40,950 nt of DNA from Microbacterium sp. SCN 70-27 (GCA_001724425.1 MEEK01000024.1:2653-43602); one strand, 5' to 3'; positions 25,062 through 33,742 are shown, numbered from the stretch's first letter. Made by a program: numbers and translations. The notes: generated by a model not told the origin, from the sequence alone.

Positions 25062-26053
25062 CCGCGTTCCCCGTCCGCCGTCCGCGGCGGCTCCGTCGCA
25101 CACCCGCGCTCCGCCGCCTCGTGGCCGAGCACGATCTCACCCCGCGGCGGCTCGTGCTGCCCGTGTTCGTGAAAGAAGGGATCGCCGAGGCTCAGCCGAT
25201 CGCCTCGATGCCGGGCGTCTCGCAGCGCCCCCTCGATGACCTCCCCGGGATCGTCGACCGCGCCGCGGTCGCCGGCATCGGCGGGATCATGCTCTTCGGC
25301 GTGCCCGAGCACCGTGACGCGAACGGGTCGGCCGCCGTCGACCCCGACGGGATCCTCAACCGCGCGATCGCGGTCGCCGCGACGGCCGCCGCCGGACGCC
25401 TCACGGTGCAGGCCGACCTGTGCCTCGACGAGTTCACCGATCACGGGCACTGCGGCGTCCTCGCGGGCGACGGCTCCGTCGACAACGACCGCACCCTCGA
25501 GGTGTACGCGCAGATGGCGCTCGCCCAGGCATCCGCCGGTGCCGACATCCTCGGGCTGTCGGGCATGATGGACGGCCAGGTCGCCGCGGTGCGCGCGGCG
25601 CTGGATGCCGCGGGGCGCAGCGACGTCGTCGTCCTCGCCTACGCCGCGAAGTACGCGTCGGCCTTCTACGGCCCCTTCCGTGACGCCGTCGAGTCGACCC
25701 TGCAGGGCGACCGGCGGACCTACCAGCTCGACCCGGCCAACGGGCGGGAGGGCGTGCAGGAGGCGCTCGTCGACATCGACGAGGGAGCCGACATCGTCAT
25801 GGTGAAGCCGGCCGGGCCGTACCTCGACGTGCTCGCCGAGGTCGCCGCCGTCTCGACGGTGCCCGTGTGGGCGTACCAGGTGTCGGGGGAGTACGCGATG
25901 ATCGAGCACGCGGCGGCCGCCGGCGTCATCGACCGGGAGCGCGCGATCGGCGAGTCGCTTCTCGGCATCCGTCGCGCCGGCGCCGAGGCGATCCTGACCT
26001 ATTGGGCCCTCGACGTCGCCGAGTGGCTGCGCGACGGGCGGCCCCTCGCATGA
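25058..26053 (+). CDS. hemB: Delta-aminolevulinic acid dehydratase (porphobilinogen synthase)
   Basis: Condenses two 5-aminolevulinates to porphobilinogen. 331 aa from the ATG at 25058; the frame is open further upstream, but that part is antisense to hemD's region or out of frame with hemC. Schiff-base lysines are Lys198 ([10 protein letters not shown]) and Lys250 ([11 protein letters not shown]). The metal site reads [14 protein letters not shown]: Cys122 and Cys132 with Asp124 where fully zinc-type enzymes have a third Cys, the mixed form I recall from actinobacteria. The ATG overlaps the hemD stop by 4 nt. Confidence 0.97.
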   Translation: MTAFPVRRPRRLRRTPALRRLVAEHDLTPRRLVLPVFVKEGIAEAQPIASMPGVSQRPLDDLPGIVDRAAVAGIGGIMLFGVPEHRDANGSAAVDPDGILNRAIAVAATAAAGRLTVQADLCLDEFTDHGHCGVLAGDGSVDNDRTLEVYAQMALAQASAGADILGLSGMMDGQVAAVRAALDAAGRSDVVVLAYAAKYASAFYGPFRDAVESTLQGDRRTYQLDPANGREGVQEALVDIDEGADIVMVKPAGPYLDVLAEVAAVSTVPVWAYQVSGEYAMIEHAAAAGVIDRERAIGESLLGIRRAGAEAILTYWALDVAEWLRDGRPLA

Positions 26054-27357
26054 CGGTCACGAACGACGAGCTGTTCGCCCGCGCCCGCGCCGTGATCCCG
26101 GGCGGGGTCGACTCGCCCGTCCGCGCCTACGGGTCGGTGGGCGGCACACCCCGGTTCCTCGTGTCGGCGCAGGGCGCGACGGTGACGGATGCCGAGGGGC
26201 GCAGCTACATCGACCTCGTCGCGAGTTGGGGTCCGGCGCTCCTCGGACACGCGCACCCCGAGGTCGTCGCCGCGGTCGTCGAGGCGGCCCGGCGCGGTCT
26301 GTCGTTCGGGGCGCCGACGCCTGCCGAGGCGGAACTCGTCGAAGAGATCGTGCGGCGCGTGCCGGCGGTGGCGAAGGCGCGGCTCGTCTCGACCGGCACG
26401 GAGGCGACCATGACGGCGATCCGCCTGGCCCGCGGCGCGACGGGGCGCGATCTGCTCGTGAAGTTCGCGGGGCACTACCACGGGCATTCCGACGGACTCC
26501 TCGCCGCGGCGGGGTCGGGGCTCGCGACGTTCGCGCTGCCGGGATCAGCGGGCGTGCCCGAGCCGATCGCCGCGCAGACGCTCGTCGTGCCCTACAACGA
26601 TCGGGCGGCGCTCGAGGCGGTGTTCGCGGCGCACCCGGGCCGGATCGCCGCCGTCATCGCCGAGGCCGCCGCGGCGAACATGGGCGTCGTCGCACCCGCG
26701 CCGGGCTTCACCGCATTCCTCGCGGACCTCTGCCGCCGCGAGGGCGCGCTGTTCATCAGCGACGAGGTGCTCACGGGGTTCCGCGCCGCCGCGGGCGGGT
26801 ACGCGCAGGTGCTCGCCGACGCGGGGGAGGCCGTGACTGCCGACCTCGTGACCTTCGGCAAGGTGATCGGCGGCGGGCTCCCCGTCGCCGCCGTGGGTGG
26901 GCGCGCGGAGGTCATGGACCTCCTCGCGCCGACGGGGCCGGTGTACCAGGCGGGGACCCTGAGCGGGAACCCGGTCGCGGTCGCGGCGGGGCTCGCGACG
27001 CTGCGGCTCGCGGGCGACGCCGTGTACGCGCGGCTGTCACGGGCATCCGACACACTGTCCGCGGCGGTCGACGCCGCCCTCGATGAGGCCGGAGTGCCGC
27101 ACATCGTCCAGCGCGCGGGAACCCTGTTCAGCGTCTTCTTCGGCTCGGAGGTCGCCGCCGGCGTGCCGGACTACGCGACCGCGCAGCGTCAGGACACCGA
27201 CGCGTACCGCCGCTTCTTCCATGCGATGCTCGGTGCCGGGGTCTCCCTGCCGCCATCGGCCTTCGAGGCGTGGTTCGTCACCGCCGCCCACGACGACGAG
27301 GTCATCGCCCGCATCATCGAGGCCCTCCCCGCCGCCGCCCGCGCCGCCGCAGGCTGA
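26050..27357 (+). CDS. hemL: Glutamate-1-semialdehyde 2,1-aminomutase
   Basis: PLP-dependent isomerisation of glutamate-1-semialdehyde to 5-aminolevulinate. 435 aa. N-terminus [47 protein letters not shown] (Asp238 for the PLP nitrogen) and [11 protein letters not shown] with Lys271 as the Schiff-base lysine. The ATG overlaps the hemB stop (ATGA). It is the last gene of the haem operon, followed by a gene-free stretch with a repeat array and no clear intrinsic terminator. Confidence 0.97.
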   Translation: MTVTNDELFARARAVIPGGVDSPVRAYGSVGGTPRFLVSAQGATVTDAEGRSYIDLVASWGPALLGHAHPEVVAAVVEAARRGLSFGAPTPAEAELVEEIVRRVPAVAKARLVSTGTEATMTAIRLARGATGRDLLVKFAGHYHGHSDGLLAAAGSGLATFALPGSAGVPEPIAAQTLVVPYNDRAALEAVFAAHPGRIAAVIAEAAAANMGVVAPAPGFTAFLADLCRREGALFISDEVLTGFRAAAGGYAQVLADAGEAVTADLVTFGKVIGGGLPVAAVGGRAEVMDLLAPTGPVYQAGTLSGNPVAVAAGLATLRLAGDAVYARLSRASDTLSAAVDAALDEAGVPHIVQRAGTLFSVFFGSEVAAGVPDYATAQRQDTDAYRRFFHAMLGAGVSLPPSAFEAWFVTAAHDDEVIARIIEALPAAARAAAG

Positions 27358-27385
27358 CCCCGCCCGGCCGTGCCCCGCCTTTCCG

Positions 27386-27461
27386 GTTCCGAAAGCAGGG
27401 CCGATCGGCTCTTGGACCGCCGTCACGGCCCCGACCGCGCTGTTCGCCCTGCTTTCGGAAC
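27386..27461 (+). repeat. 76-bp inverted-repeat element, copy A1
   Basis: Left arm GTTCCGAAAGCAGGG and right arm CCCTGCTTTCGGAAC are perfect 15-bp inverted repeats enclosing 46 bp that start CCGATCGGCTC. Confidence 0.9.
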
Positions 27462-27557
27462 AGTTCTGGCTTTCGGCGACCAGGTGCCGCAGCCCCGGTC
27501 GCGAGAGTCGGGGGCCATGACCCGGCAGATACTCGAGGGGAGTCGATGGCTGTTCCC

Positions 27558-27633
27558 GTTCCGAAAGCAGGGTCAATCGGCTCTTGGACCGCCGTCACGG
27601 CCCCGGTCATGCGGTTCCCCCTGCTTTCGGAAC
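27558..27633 (+). repeat. 76-bp inverted-repeat element, copy A2
   Basis: It has the same perfect 15-bp arms as copy A1 and the same length; the interior differs at a few positions (TCAATCGG in place of CCGATCGG). Confidence 0.9.
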
Positions 27634-27730
27634 AGTTCTGGGTTTCGGCGACCGGGTGCCGCAGCCCCGATCGTGCGCCTCGGGGTGCCGTGACCCGGCA
27701 GATACTCGAGAGGAGTCGGTGGCCCCTCCC

Positions 27731-27806
27731 GTTCCGAAAGCAGGGCCGATCGGCTCGTGGACCCCCGTCACGGCCCCGACCGCGCTGTTCGCCCTGCTTT
27801 TGGAAC
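27731..27806 (+). repeat. 76-bp inverted-repeat element, copy A3
   Basis: Left arm identical to A1; right arm CCCTGCTTTTGGAAC with one mismatch. Interior starts CCGATCGGCTC. Confidence 0.9.
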
Positions 27807-27970
27807 AGGTCGCGGGACGGGTCGGAACATTTCACGCGGCAGGGATGGGACGGTGGCGTGGCGCGGACGGGGCAGTGCCGGGGCGGCGCCGGGCCGGTCT
27901 GCCCGCAGGAGCGGCCGGTACCCAGTACTGTGAGGCGCGGAAGATTCCACGAACGGAAGAGCGACACAGC

Positions 27971-28885
27971 ATGACCGAGAAGGCCACGAACAAGGCATCC
28001 GAGCCGTCGGACGCCACCTGGAAGCCCACGGAGGCCGCCAAGGCGCAGTCGACTCGCCTGCGCATCATCGCGCTCGTCCTCTGGGTCATCGCCATCGGCC
28101 TCGAGGCGACCGGGATCTTCTGGCTGCTGCGTCAGCGCGAGTTCGTCGGTCAGGACGGGCTCGTCCGCGACCCGAGCACGGGCCTGCTCCAGGACGAGCA
28201 CGCCACGGCGCAGTTCCCGCAGTGGGCGTTCGTCAGCCTCCTCGTCCTGCTCGTCGTGATCGCCGCGCTGTCGATCACGGGATCCCTGCTGTGGAAGAAG
28301 GCGAACCGCCTCGACCCCGCGAAGCGGTCCGACACGGTCCGGTTCTTCGTGCAGAACCAGCTGGGCGCGATCATCGCGATCGTCGCGTTCCTGCCGCTCA
28401 TCATCCTGATCTTCACCAACAAGAACATGAGCCAGGGCCAGAAGGCCACCGCGGGCATCGTCGGCATCGTGCTGGCGGCCGCCGCGGTCGCGTTCGGCAT
28501 CGACTACAACCCGCCGTCCGTCGAGAAGTACACCGCCGACCAGTCGGCGGTCATCCAGCTGCTCGGCAAGGACGAAGTCGTCTGGGTCGACGGCGGCTCG
28601 GTCTACCACGTCTGCGACAAGGTGTCGGACATCCAGACCGGCAGCGACAAGCGCACGGGGACGACCGCCCAGGCGGTCGAGGCCGGCAAGAACCGCCTCA
28701 CCCTGAAGTTCGCGTCCGAGCTGCGTGCGTGCGGCCTCAACGTCCCCGAGAACGCGGATGACATCGAGGCGGCGCTGCGGGAGATCCAGGCGGGCAACCA
28801 GGCGACCCTGCCCGCGCCGGTGTGGGCCGACCCGTCCGACGCGCCGATCGTCATCCCCGACGCCGAACCCGTCCCGGCGAACTGA
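27971..28885 (+). CDS. Membrane protein of unknown function, four helices and C-terminal soluble domain
   Basis: 304 aa; I do not recognise the family. A polar N-terminus (about 28 residues, Lys/Thr/Ala) precedes a helix at about 30-52, a polar segment to about 80, then helices at about 83-107, 128-148 and 156-176. Residues about 180-304 form a soluble domain with two cysteines (VYHVCDKVSDI and ELRACGLNVPENADD), ending in a Pro/Ala-rich acidic tail. The Lys/Arg-rich segment between helices 2 and 3 suggests that loop is cytoplasmic, and the C-terminal domain would then also be cytoplasmic. The ATG is preceded by GGAAGAG at a long spacing of about 10 nt. It stands alone between the repeat array and rsmA. 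Confidence 0.85.
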   Translation: MTEKATNKASEPSDATWKPTEAAKAQSTRLRIIALVLWVIAIGLEATGIFWLLRQREFVGQDGLVRDPSTGLLQDEHATAQFPQWAFVSLLVLLVVIAALSITGSLLWKKANRLDPAKRSDTVRFFVQNQLGAIIAIVAFLPLIILIFTNKNMSQGQKATAGIVGIVLAAAAVAFGIDYNPPSVEKYTADQSAVIQLLGKDEVVWVDGGSVYHVCDKVSDIQTGSDKRTGTTAQAVEAGKNRLTLKFASELRACGLNVPENADDIEAALREIQAGNQATLPAPVWADPSDAPIVIPDAEPVPAN

Positions 28886-28915
28886 GCGAGGTCCGGGCGC
28901 GAGCCGTCCCCCGCG

Positions 28916-28921
28916 TAGGGT
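28916..28921 (+). promoter_or_regulatory. -10 box (TAGGGT) of rsmA, leaderless
   Basis: TAGGGT ends 7 nt before the rsmA ATG at 28929. Confidence 0.5.
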
Positions 28922-28928
28922 GGACGGC

Positions 28929-29795
28929 ATGCCCGTGACCCTTCTCGGGGCGTCGGAGATCCGCGCCCTGGCCGCCGAACTCGACGTCACCCCGACGAAG
29001 AAGCTCGGCCAGAACTTCGTCGTGGATGCCAACACGGTCCGCAAGATCGTGCACGTGGCATCCGTCACCGCCGCCGACCGCGTCGTGGAAGTCGGGCCGG
29101 GGCTCGGGTCGCTCACCCTCGCGATCCTCGAGACGGGCGCGTCGGTCACCGCCGTCGAGATCGACCACCGCCTCGCCGAGCGCCTGCCCACGACGGCGGC
29201 CGAGCACGGCGTTCCCGCCGAGGCGTTGACGGTCGTGGATGCCGATGCCCTGCGCATCACGGAACTGCCGGGTGACCCGAACGTGCTCGTCGCGAACCTG
29301 CCGTACAACGTCAGCGTCCCCGTCCTGCTGCACTTCATGGAGACCTTCCCGCACCTCGAGCGCGGCGTCGTCATGGTGCAGGCCGAAGTCGGCGAACGCC
29401 TCGCGGCGCCGCCCGGATCGAAGGTCTACGGCTCGCCGAGCGTCAAGGCCGCCTGGTACGGCCCGTGGCGGCTCACCGGCACCGTGTCGCGGCAGGTCTT
29501 CTGGCCCGTGCCCAACGTCGACAGCGTCCTCGTCGGGTTCGAGCGCGATGCCGCCCCGCGCGGCGACGAAGCCCTTCGCCGGGCGACGTTCGAGATCGTG
29601 GATGCCGCGTTCGGGCAGCGCCGCAAGATGCTCCGCCAGGCCCTCGCTCCCGTGCTCGGCGGTTCCGCGGCATCCGCCAGCGCCGTCATGGAGAGTGCGG
29701 GGGTCGACCCGACGGTCCGCGGTGAACAGCTCACGATCCTGGACTTCGTGAACATCGCCCGCGCGCGCGATGCGCTCGCTAGCCTGGAGGGGTGA
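28929..29795 (+). CDS. rsmA: 16S rRNA (adenine-1518/1519-N6)-dimethyltransferase RsmA (KsgA)
   Basis: Dimethylates A1518 and A1519 of 16S rRNA late in 30S assembly. 288 aa. KKLGQNFVVDANTVRKIV at the N-terminus, SAM-binding VVEVGPGLGSLTLAIL, acidic VTAVEID, and the catalytic NLPYNVSVPVLLHF. The C-terminal domain includes FGQRRKMLRQAL. The ATG sits 7 nt after a -10 box. In M. tuberculosis ksgA and ispE are adjacent (Rv1010-Rv1011); here an aldo-keto reductase gene is inserted between them with overlaps on both sides. Confidence 0.97.
   Translation: MPVTLLGASEIRALAAELDVTPTKKLGQNFVVDANTVRKIVHVASVTAADRVVEVGPGLGSLTLAILETGASVTAVEIDHRLAERLPTTAAEHGVPAEALTVVDADALRITELPGDPNVLVANLPYNVSVPVLLHFMETFPHLERGVVMVQAEVGERLAAPPGSKVYGSPSVKAAWYGPWRLTGTVSRQVFWPVPNVDSVLVGFERDAAPRGDEALRRATFEIVDAAFGQRRKMLRQALAPVLGGSAASASAVMESAGVDPTVRGEQLTILDFVNIARARDALASLEG
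29780..29785 (+). promoter_or_regulatory. -10 box (TAGCCT) of the aldo-keto reductase gene
   Basis: TAGCCT lies inside the end of rsmA, 6 nt before the GTG at 29792. GGAGGG directly abuts the GTG, too close for a normal ribosome site, so an internal leaderless start is plausible alongside cotranscription. Confidence 0.4.
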
Positions 29796-30865
29796 CCGAG
29801 ACCGAAGACCGCTTCCCGCCCACGCGCGGCGGCGACATCCACCGTCCCTACACCGCCGCAGAGGGCCGCTACGTCGGCGCCGAATTCCGGCAGGTGGGTT
29901 CGAGCGGACTGTATCTGCCGCCCATTTCGCTGGGCCTCTGGTGGAACTTCGGCGACAACATCCCGTTCGACAACCAGCGGGCCCTTCTGCGGCACGCGTT
30001 CGACCGCGGCATCACGCACTTCGACCTCGCGAACAACTACGGGCCGCCCTACGGCACCGCCGAGACGAACTTCGGCCGGATGATGCGCGAGGACTTCCGC
30101 CCGTACCGCGACGAGCTGATCATCTCGTCGAAGGCCGGCTGGGACATGTGGCCGGGGCCGTACGGCACCCTCGGGTCGCGCAAGTACCTCCTCGCGAGCG
30201 CCGAGCAGTCCCTCACCCGTATGGGCCTCGACTACGTCGATCTCTTCTACTCGCACCGGTTCGACCCGGTGACGCCGCTCGAGGAGACGATCGGTGCCCT
30301 CGACACGCTCGTGCGTCAGGGGAAGGCCCTGTACGTGGGCATCTCATCCTACTCGGCCGAGCGCACGGTCGAGGCGAAGGCCATCGCCCGCTCGCTCGGG
30401 ACGCCGCTCATCATCCACCAGCCGTCGTACTCGATCCTGAACCGTTGGGTCGAGGACGGCCTGATCGGCGCACTCCGGCAGGAGGGGATGGGCGCGATCG
30501 CGTTCACCCCGCTCGCGCAGGGTCTACTCACCGACAAGTACCTCGGCGACGGCACCGCCGAGCGCGCCCAGACCCGGTCGTCGCTCCCCGGCGGGCGGCT
30601 CAGCGAGCGGGGTCTCGCGGCCCTGCGCAGCCTCGACGTCGTCGCGAAGGAGCGCGGACAGTCGCTCGCCCAGATGGCGATCCAGTGGGTGCTGCGCGAT
30701 CCGGTCGTCGCCTCCGCGCTGATCGGCGCATCGCGCCCGGAGCAGCTCGACGAGAACCTCGCGGCGCTCGGCGGCCCCGCCTTCTCGGTCGAGGAGCTCG
30801 AGCGGATCGACGCCGTCGCCGATTCGATCGATGTGGACCTGTGGGCGGAGTCGACCACCACGTGA
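29792..30865 (+). CDS. Aldo-keto reductase, YghZ-like (AKR14)
   Basis: NADPH-dependent carbonyl reductase, 357 aa, resembling E. coli YghZ (L-glyceraldehyde-3-phosphate reductase). The AKR tetrad is visible: Asp78 and Tyr83 (FDLANNYGPPYG), Lys114 (ISSKAGWDMW) and His155 (LFYSHRFDPVTP). LLASAEQSLTRMGLDYVDLFYSHR and the C-terminal SALIGASRPEQLDENLAAL (cofactor phosphate region) are typical. YghZ-type enzymes reduce L-glyceraldehyde-3-phosphate and methylglyoxal; the substrate here is inferred. The GTG start overlaps the rsmA stop by 4 nt, and its stop overlaps ispE by 4 nt. Confidence 0.93.
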   Translation: MTETEDRFPPTRGGDIHRPYTAAEGRYVGAEFRQVGSSGLYLPPISLGLWWNFGDNIPFDNQRALLRHAFDRGITHFDLANNYGPPYGTAETNFGRMMREDFRPYRDELIISSKAGWDMWPGPYGTLGSRKYLLASAEQSLTRMGLDYVDLFYSHRFDPVTPLEETIGALDTLVRQGKALYVGISSYSAERTVEAKAIARSLGTPLIIHQPSYSILNRWVEDGLIGALRQEGMGAIAFTPLAQGLLTDKYLGDGTAERAQTRSSLPGGRLSERGLAALRSLDVVAKERGQSLAQMAIQWVLRDPVVASALIGASRPEQLDENLAALGGPAFSVEELERIDAVADSIDVDLWAESTTT

Positions 30866-31794
30866 TCTCCGGTGCCTCCTCCGACCGGCGTGTGCACGTG
30901 CGCGCGCCGGGGAAGATCAACGTCTTCTTCGAGGTCGGCGACGTCCAGCCCGACGGATATCACGACGTGGCATCCCTCTATCAGGCGGTGTCGCTGTACG
31001 AAGACCTCTGGGCATCGCTCGACGAGGTGGATGCGATCGCGGTGACGGGCGACGTCGACGTGTCCGGCGTGCCGTTGGATGCCTCGAACCTGGCCCTGCG
31101 CGCCGCGCGGCTCGTCGCGCGGCGGCTCGGCTACGACGGCGGCATCCGCCTGGACATCCGCAAGGGCGTGCCGGTTGCGGGCGGCATGGGTGGGGGATCG
31201 GCGGATGCCGCGGCCGCGCTCGTCGCCGTGAACGACCTGCTGGACGGACACCTGACGACGGCCGACCTGCAGGAACTCGGCGCGGGTCTCGGCGCCGACG
31301 TCCCGTTCGCGGTGCTCGGCGGGACGGCCGTCGGCACCGGCCGGGGTGACGAACTGGCGACCGCGCTCGTGCGGGGCCGCTTCGACTGGGTGCTCGTCAC
31401 CGACGCCGACGGACTGTCCACCCCCGCGGTCTACGCCGAGCTCGACCGGCTGCGCGGGGAGGTCGACATCCGCCCGCGTGCCGAGGCGCCCGCGGTCGAC
31501 CCCGCCGTGTTGCAGGCGCTGCGCGCGGGGGAGGCTGCCGCGCTCGGCGCCGTCATCCGGAACGATCTGCAGCACGCGGCACTGTCGCTGCGCCCGTCGC
31601 TGCAGAGCGTCCTCGACGAGCAGCACCAGTCCGGTGTGCTCGCGGGCATCGTGTCGGGCTCGGGCCCGACGATCGCCCTCCTCGCCGAAGGCCCGGGCGA
31701 CGCCGAGCGCACGGTCGCGCGCTTCGCGGACTCAGGCCTCACGGCGTACGCCGCGCACGGCCCCGTGCCCGGCGCGCGCGTCATCAGCCACTGA
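30862..31794 (+). CDS. ispE: 4-diphosphocytidyl-2-C-methyl-D-erythritol kinase
   Basis: GHMP kinase of the MEP isoprenoid pathway, 310 aa. N-terminus VRAPGKINVFFEVGDVQPDGYHDVASLYQAVSLY contains the catalytic Lys and the substrate-binding GYH. The ATP loop is PVAGGMGGGSADAAAAL, with catalytic Asp in LGADVPFAVLGGTAVGTGRG, and the C-terminal GIVSGSGPTIALL matches. The GTG at 30862 overlaps the preceding stop (GTGA). It is cotranscribed with rsmA and the aldo-keto reductase gene. Confidence 0.96.
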   Translation: MISGASSDRRVHVRAPGKINVFFEVGDVQPDGYHDVASLYQAVSLYEDLWASLDEVDAIAVTGDVDVSGVPLDASNLALRAARLVARRLGYDGGIRLDIRKGVPVAGGMGGGSADAAAALVAVNDLLDGHLTTADLQELGAGLGADVPFAVLGGTAVGTGRGDELATALVRGRFDWVLVTDADGLSTPAVYAELDRLRGEVDIRPRAEAPAVDPAVLQALRAGEAAALGAVIRNDLQHAALSLRPSLQSVLDEQHQSGVLAGIVSGSGPTIALLAEGPGDAERTVARFADSGLTAYAAHGPVPGARVISH

Positions 31795-31811
31795 CCACCT
31801 ACGGAGCAGCC

Positions 31812-33128
31812 ATGTCCGACGACCTCGTCACCCGCCACCACGACGCGGCCCTCGACGCCGCCATGACCGAGACGCTCGCCGCCGGCGGGCTCGCCGTGCG
31901 GCGCGTCGACGATGCCGTGCGTACGGAGACGGAGGCCTGGCAGGATGCCGTCGCGCGCGGGTTCCTCGGAGGGGAACCCACCGACACACAGCACGAGGTG
32001 TTCTTCGCCGGTGCGGCCTACCGTCGGAAGATCGGTGTCTACGACGCGCAGGGACCGCTCGCCGCGCTGCCCGTCGCGACGTTCGCGTCATGGGTCGGAG
32101 AGCTGACCCTCCCGGGCGGGACGATCCCGGCGTGCGCGATCTCGGCGGTGACCGTTGCGCCGACCCACCGGCGGCGAGGCATCCTGCGCTCCGTCATGGC
32201 GGGCGAACTGCGGGCGGCGGCGGACCTCGGCGTCCCCATCGCTGCGCTCACGGTCAGCGAGTCGACGATCTACGGCCGGTTCGGATTCGGGGCTGCGATC
32301 CCCGCGACGACGTGGGAGATCGACACGCGGCGCGCCGGCTGGGTGGGCCCCACGGCGCCCGGACGGTTCGACTTCGTCGGCCGCGAAGCCGGACGCGACC
32401 TCGCCCAGACGCTCCACGAGCGCATCCGCCTCACGTCGCCGGGGGAGCTCGCGCTCCCGCCCGGGCACGTCGATCGATTCTTCGGCACGCGCGCGGATGC
32501 CGAGAAGGGCGACCAGCTGCGTGTCGTTCAGTACCGGGCGGTCGGCGGTGACGTCGACGGGCTCGTCGTGTATCGCATCAGTGAGAACCACGACGATTTC
32601 ACGGCATCCTCCCTCGAGGTGTCGTTCCTGCTCGCGGCGACGGACGAGGCCTATGCGGCGCTGTGGCAGTTCCTGCTCTCGATGGACCTGATCGGTACGG
32701 TGCGGGCATCGGAACTGGCGCTCGACGAGCCGCTGTGGTGGCTCATCGCCGATCAGCGCGCGGCGAAGATCACCGTGCGCGACCACCACTACCTCCGCAT
32801 CCTCGACGTGCCAGCGGTGCTCTCGGCTCGCCGATACGCGGGGCCGGAGACGATCGCACTCGAGGTCACCGACCCGCTCGGCTTCGCCGACGGCATGTTC
32901 CTCCTGACGATCGACGATGACGGGCAGGGGTCGGTCGATCCCGTGGACGGGCCGCCGCTCGGCATCCCGTCTGTCAGGCTCGGCGTCGCGGAGCTGTCGG
33001 TGCTCGTCGCCGGCGGCGTCTCGGCCGTCACCCTCGCCCGCGCCGGCCGCCTCGAGACCGACGACCCCGAGCGCATCGCCGCGGTCTTCCAGACCCCGGC
33101 CGCCCCGCGCCTCAGCTTCTGGTACTGA
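31812..33128 (+). CDS. Eis-like GNAT-family N-acetyltransferase
   Basis: 438 aa, close to the length of M. tuberculosis Eis (an aminoglycoside and peptide acetyltransferase). The N-terminal GNAT domain has the acetyl-CoA loop VTVAPTHRRRGILRSVM (RRRGI at 120-124) and ESTIYGRFGFG, whose Tyr154 corresponds to the Eis catalytic Tyr126. The middle GNAT-like domain and the C-terminal sterol-carrier-like domain follow. In Eis the terminal carboxylate acts as general base; here the protein ends LSFWY. ATG with GGAG 5 nt upstream, 17 bp after ispE. The substrate is unknown, and a resistance role is not shown. Confidence 0.9.
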   Translation: MSDDLVTRHHDAALDAAMTETLAAGGLAVRRVDDAVRTETEAWQDAVARGFLGGEPTDTQHEVFFAGAAYRRKIGVYDAQGPLAALPVATFASWVGELTLPGGTIPACAISAVTVAPTHRRRGILRSVMAGELRAAADLGVPIAALTVSESTIYGRFGFGAAIPATTWEIDTRRAGWVGPTAPGRFDFVGREAGRDLAQTLHERIRLTSPGELALPPGHVDRFFGTRADAEKGDQLRVVQYRAVGGDVDGLVVYRISENHDDFTASSLEVSFLLAATDEAYAALWQFLLSMDLIGTVRASELALDEPLWWLIADQRAAKITVRDHHYLRILDVPAVLSARRYAGPETIALEVTDPLGFADGMFLLTIDDDGQGSVDPVDGPPLGIPSVRLGVAELSVLVAGGVSAVTLARAGRLETDDPERIAAVFQTPAAPRLSFWY

Positions 33129-33158
33129 CCGGCTCTCAGCTTCTGCCACTGACGGCCC
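33111..33158 (+). repeat. 24-bp direct duplication across the acetyltransferase stop codon
   Basis: CTCAGCTTCTGGTACTGACC (start of the 24-bp unit at 33111) is followed directly by a copy at 33135 with five differences. The second copy reads LSFCH-stop in the same frame, so the last codons and stop appear duplicated. Confidence 0.7.
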
Positions 33159-33258
33159 GCGGGCGGACCGCAGCCGCCCCGCAGGCCGGCCCGCAGTCGC
33201 CCGGTCGGCCGTCGGCCTTGCTCGCCGGCGGGGTGAGGCTCCATTCCGCAGCCACCGC

Positions 33259-33334
33259 GTTGCGAAAGCAGGGCGAACCCGTCCTTCTGGTGCCCCAGGA
33301 GCCCGCACGGGCCGATCGGCCCTGCTTTCGAAAC
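33259..33334 (-). repeat. 76-bp inverted-repeat element, copy B1
   Basis: Plus-strand arms GTTGCGAAAGCAGGG and CCCTGCTTTCGAAAC. The palindrome GGGCCGATCGGCCC precedes the right arm; read on the minus strand this aligns with the left end of the A copies, so the element is inverted relative to them. Confidence 0.88.
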
Positions 33335-33464
33335 AAGAAGCGCCGGTGCCGACTCCCGCCGCGGTATCCGTCGATCGGCATCGACGTCTGTGCCCAGCCG
33401 CCGCTGTCGACGCCACGCGCTCACGCGCCGCCGCCGGCAACCCCGTCCGTTCGGCCGCGATCGC

Positions 33465-33540
33465 GTTGCGAAAGCAGGGCGGACCCGGCCATCCGACGCC
33501 CTACGAGCACGCACGGGCCGATCGGCCCTGCTTTCGGAAC
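33465..33540 (-). repeat. 76-bp inverted-repeat element, copy B2
   Basis: Arms GTTGCGAAAGCAGGG and CCCTGCTTTCGGAAC (14 of 15 complementary), with GGGCCGATCGGCCC before the right arm as in B1. Confidence 0.9.
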
Positions 33541-33650
33541 AAGAAGGGCAGGTCTTGACGCACACCGTGGTGTCATCGCCGATCGGCGTCGACGCTCGGT
33601 GGCCACTGGCGGCTCCCGATGGCGACGCCGCACCGTTCCGCAGCGGTTGC

Positions 33651-33726
33651 GTTGCGAAAGCAGGGTGAACCCGGCCTTCTGGCGCTTCACCAGCCCTGAT
33701 AGCTCGATTGGCCCTGCTTTCGACAC
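33651..33726 (-). repeat. 76-bp inverted-repeat element, copy B3
   Basis: Left arm as in B1 and B2; right arm CCCTGCTTTCGACAC is diverged at its end. The interior palindrome is degraded (CTCGATTGGCCC). Confidence 0.85.
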
Positions 33727-33742
33727 ACGGCGTTCGGAACAT

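Larger units (their letters stand above)
27358..27970. repeat. Gene-free stretch: tandem array of 172-173-bp units
   Basis: The gap after hemL holds no credible gene. Two full units (27386-27557, 27558-27730) and a partial third (27731-27806) repeat head to tail. Each begins with a 76-bp inverted-repeat element and continues with about 97 bp of shared spacer (for example CCCGGCAGATACTCGAG occurs in both spacers). The short open frames across it are spurious and repeat the same peptide. From 27807 to 27970 the DNA is GC-rich; TACTGT at 27926-27931 may be the -10 of the membrane-protein gene. Confidence 0.85.

Noticed and set aside
27370..27974. Short ORFs in the hemL-downstream array with repeated FRKQG-like peptides
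   Set aside because: They are translations of the 76-bp inverted-repeat elements in several frames and lack starts with ribosome sites.
27386..33726. CRISPR array
   Set aside because: The repeats are 76-bp inverted elements spaced 172-206 bp with conserved or unrelated spacers, and no cas genes are present.
27386..33726. Integron attC sites
   Set aside because: Length and inverted ends fit loosely, but the ends read GTT...AAC, opposite to the attC core (RYYYAAC...GTTRRRY), and no integrase or cassette genes are present.
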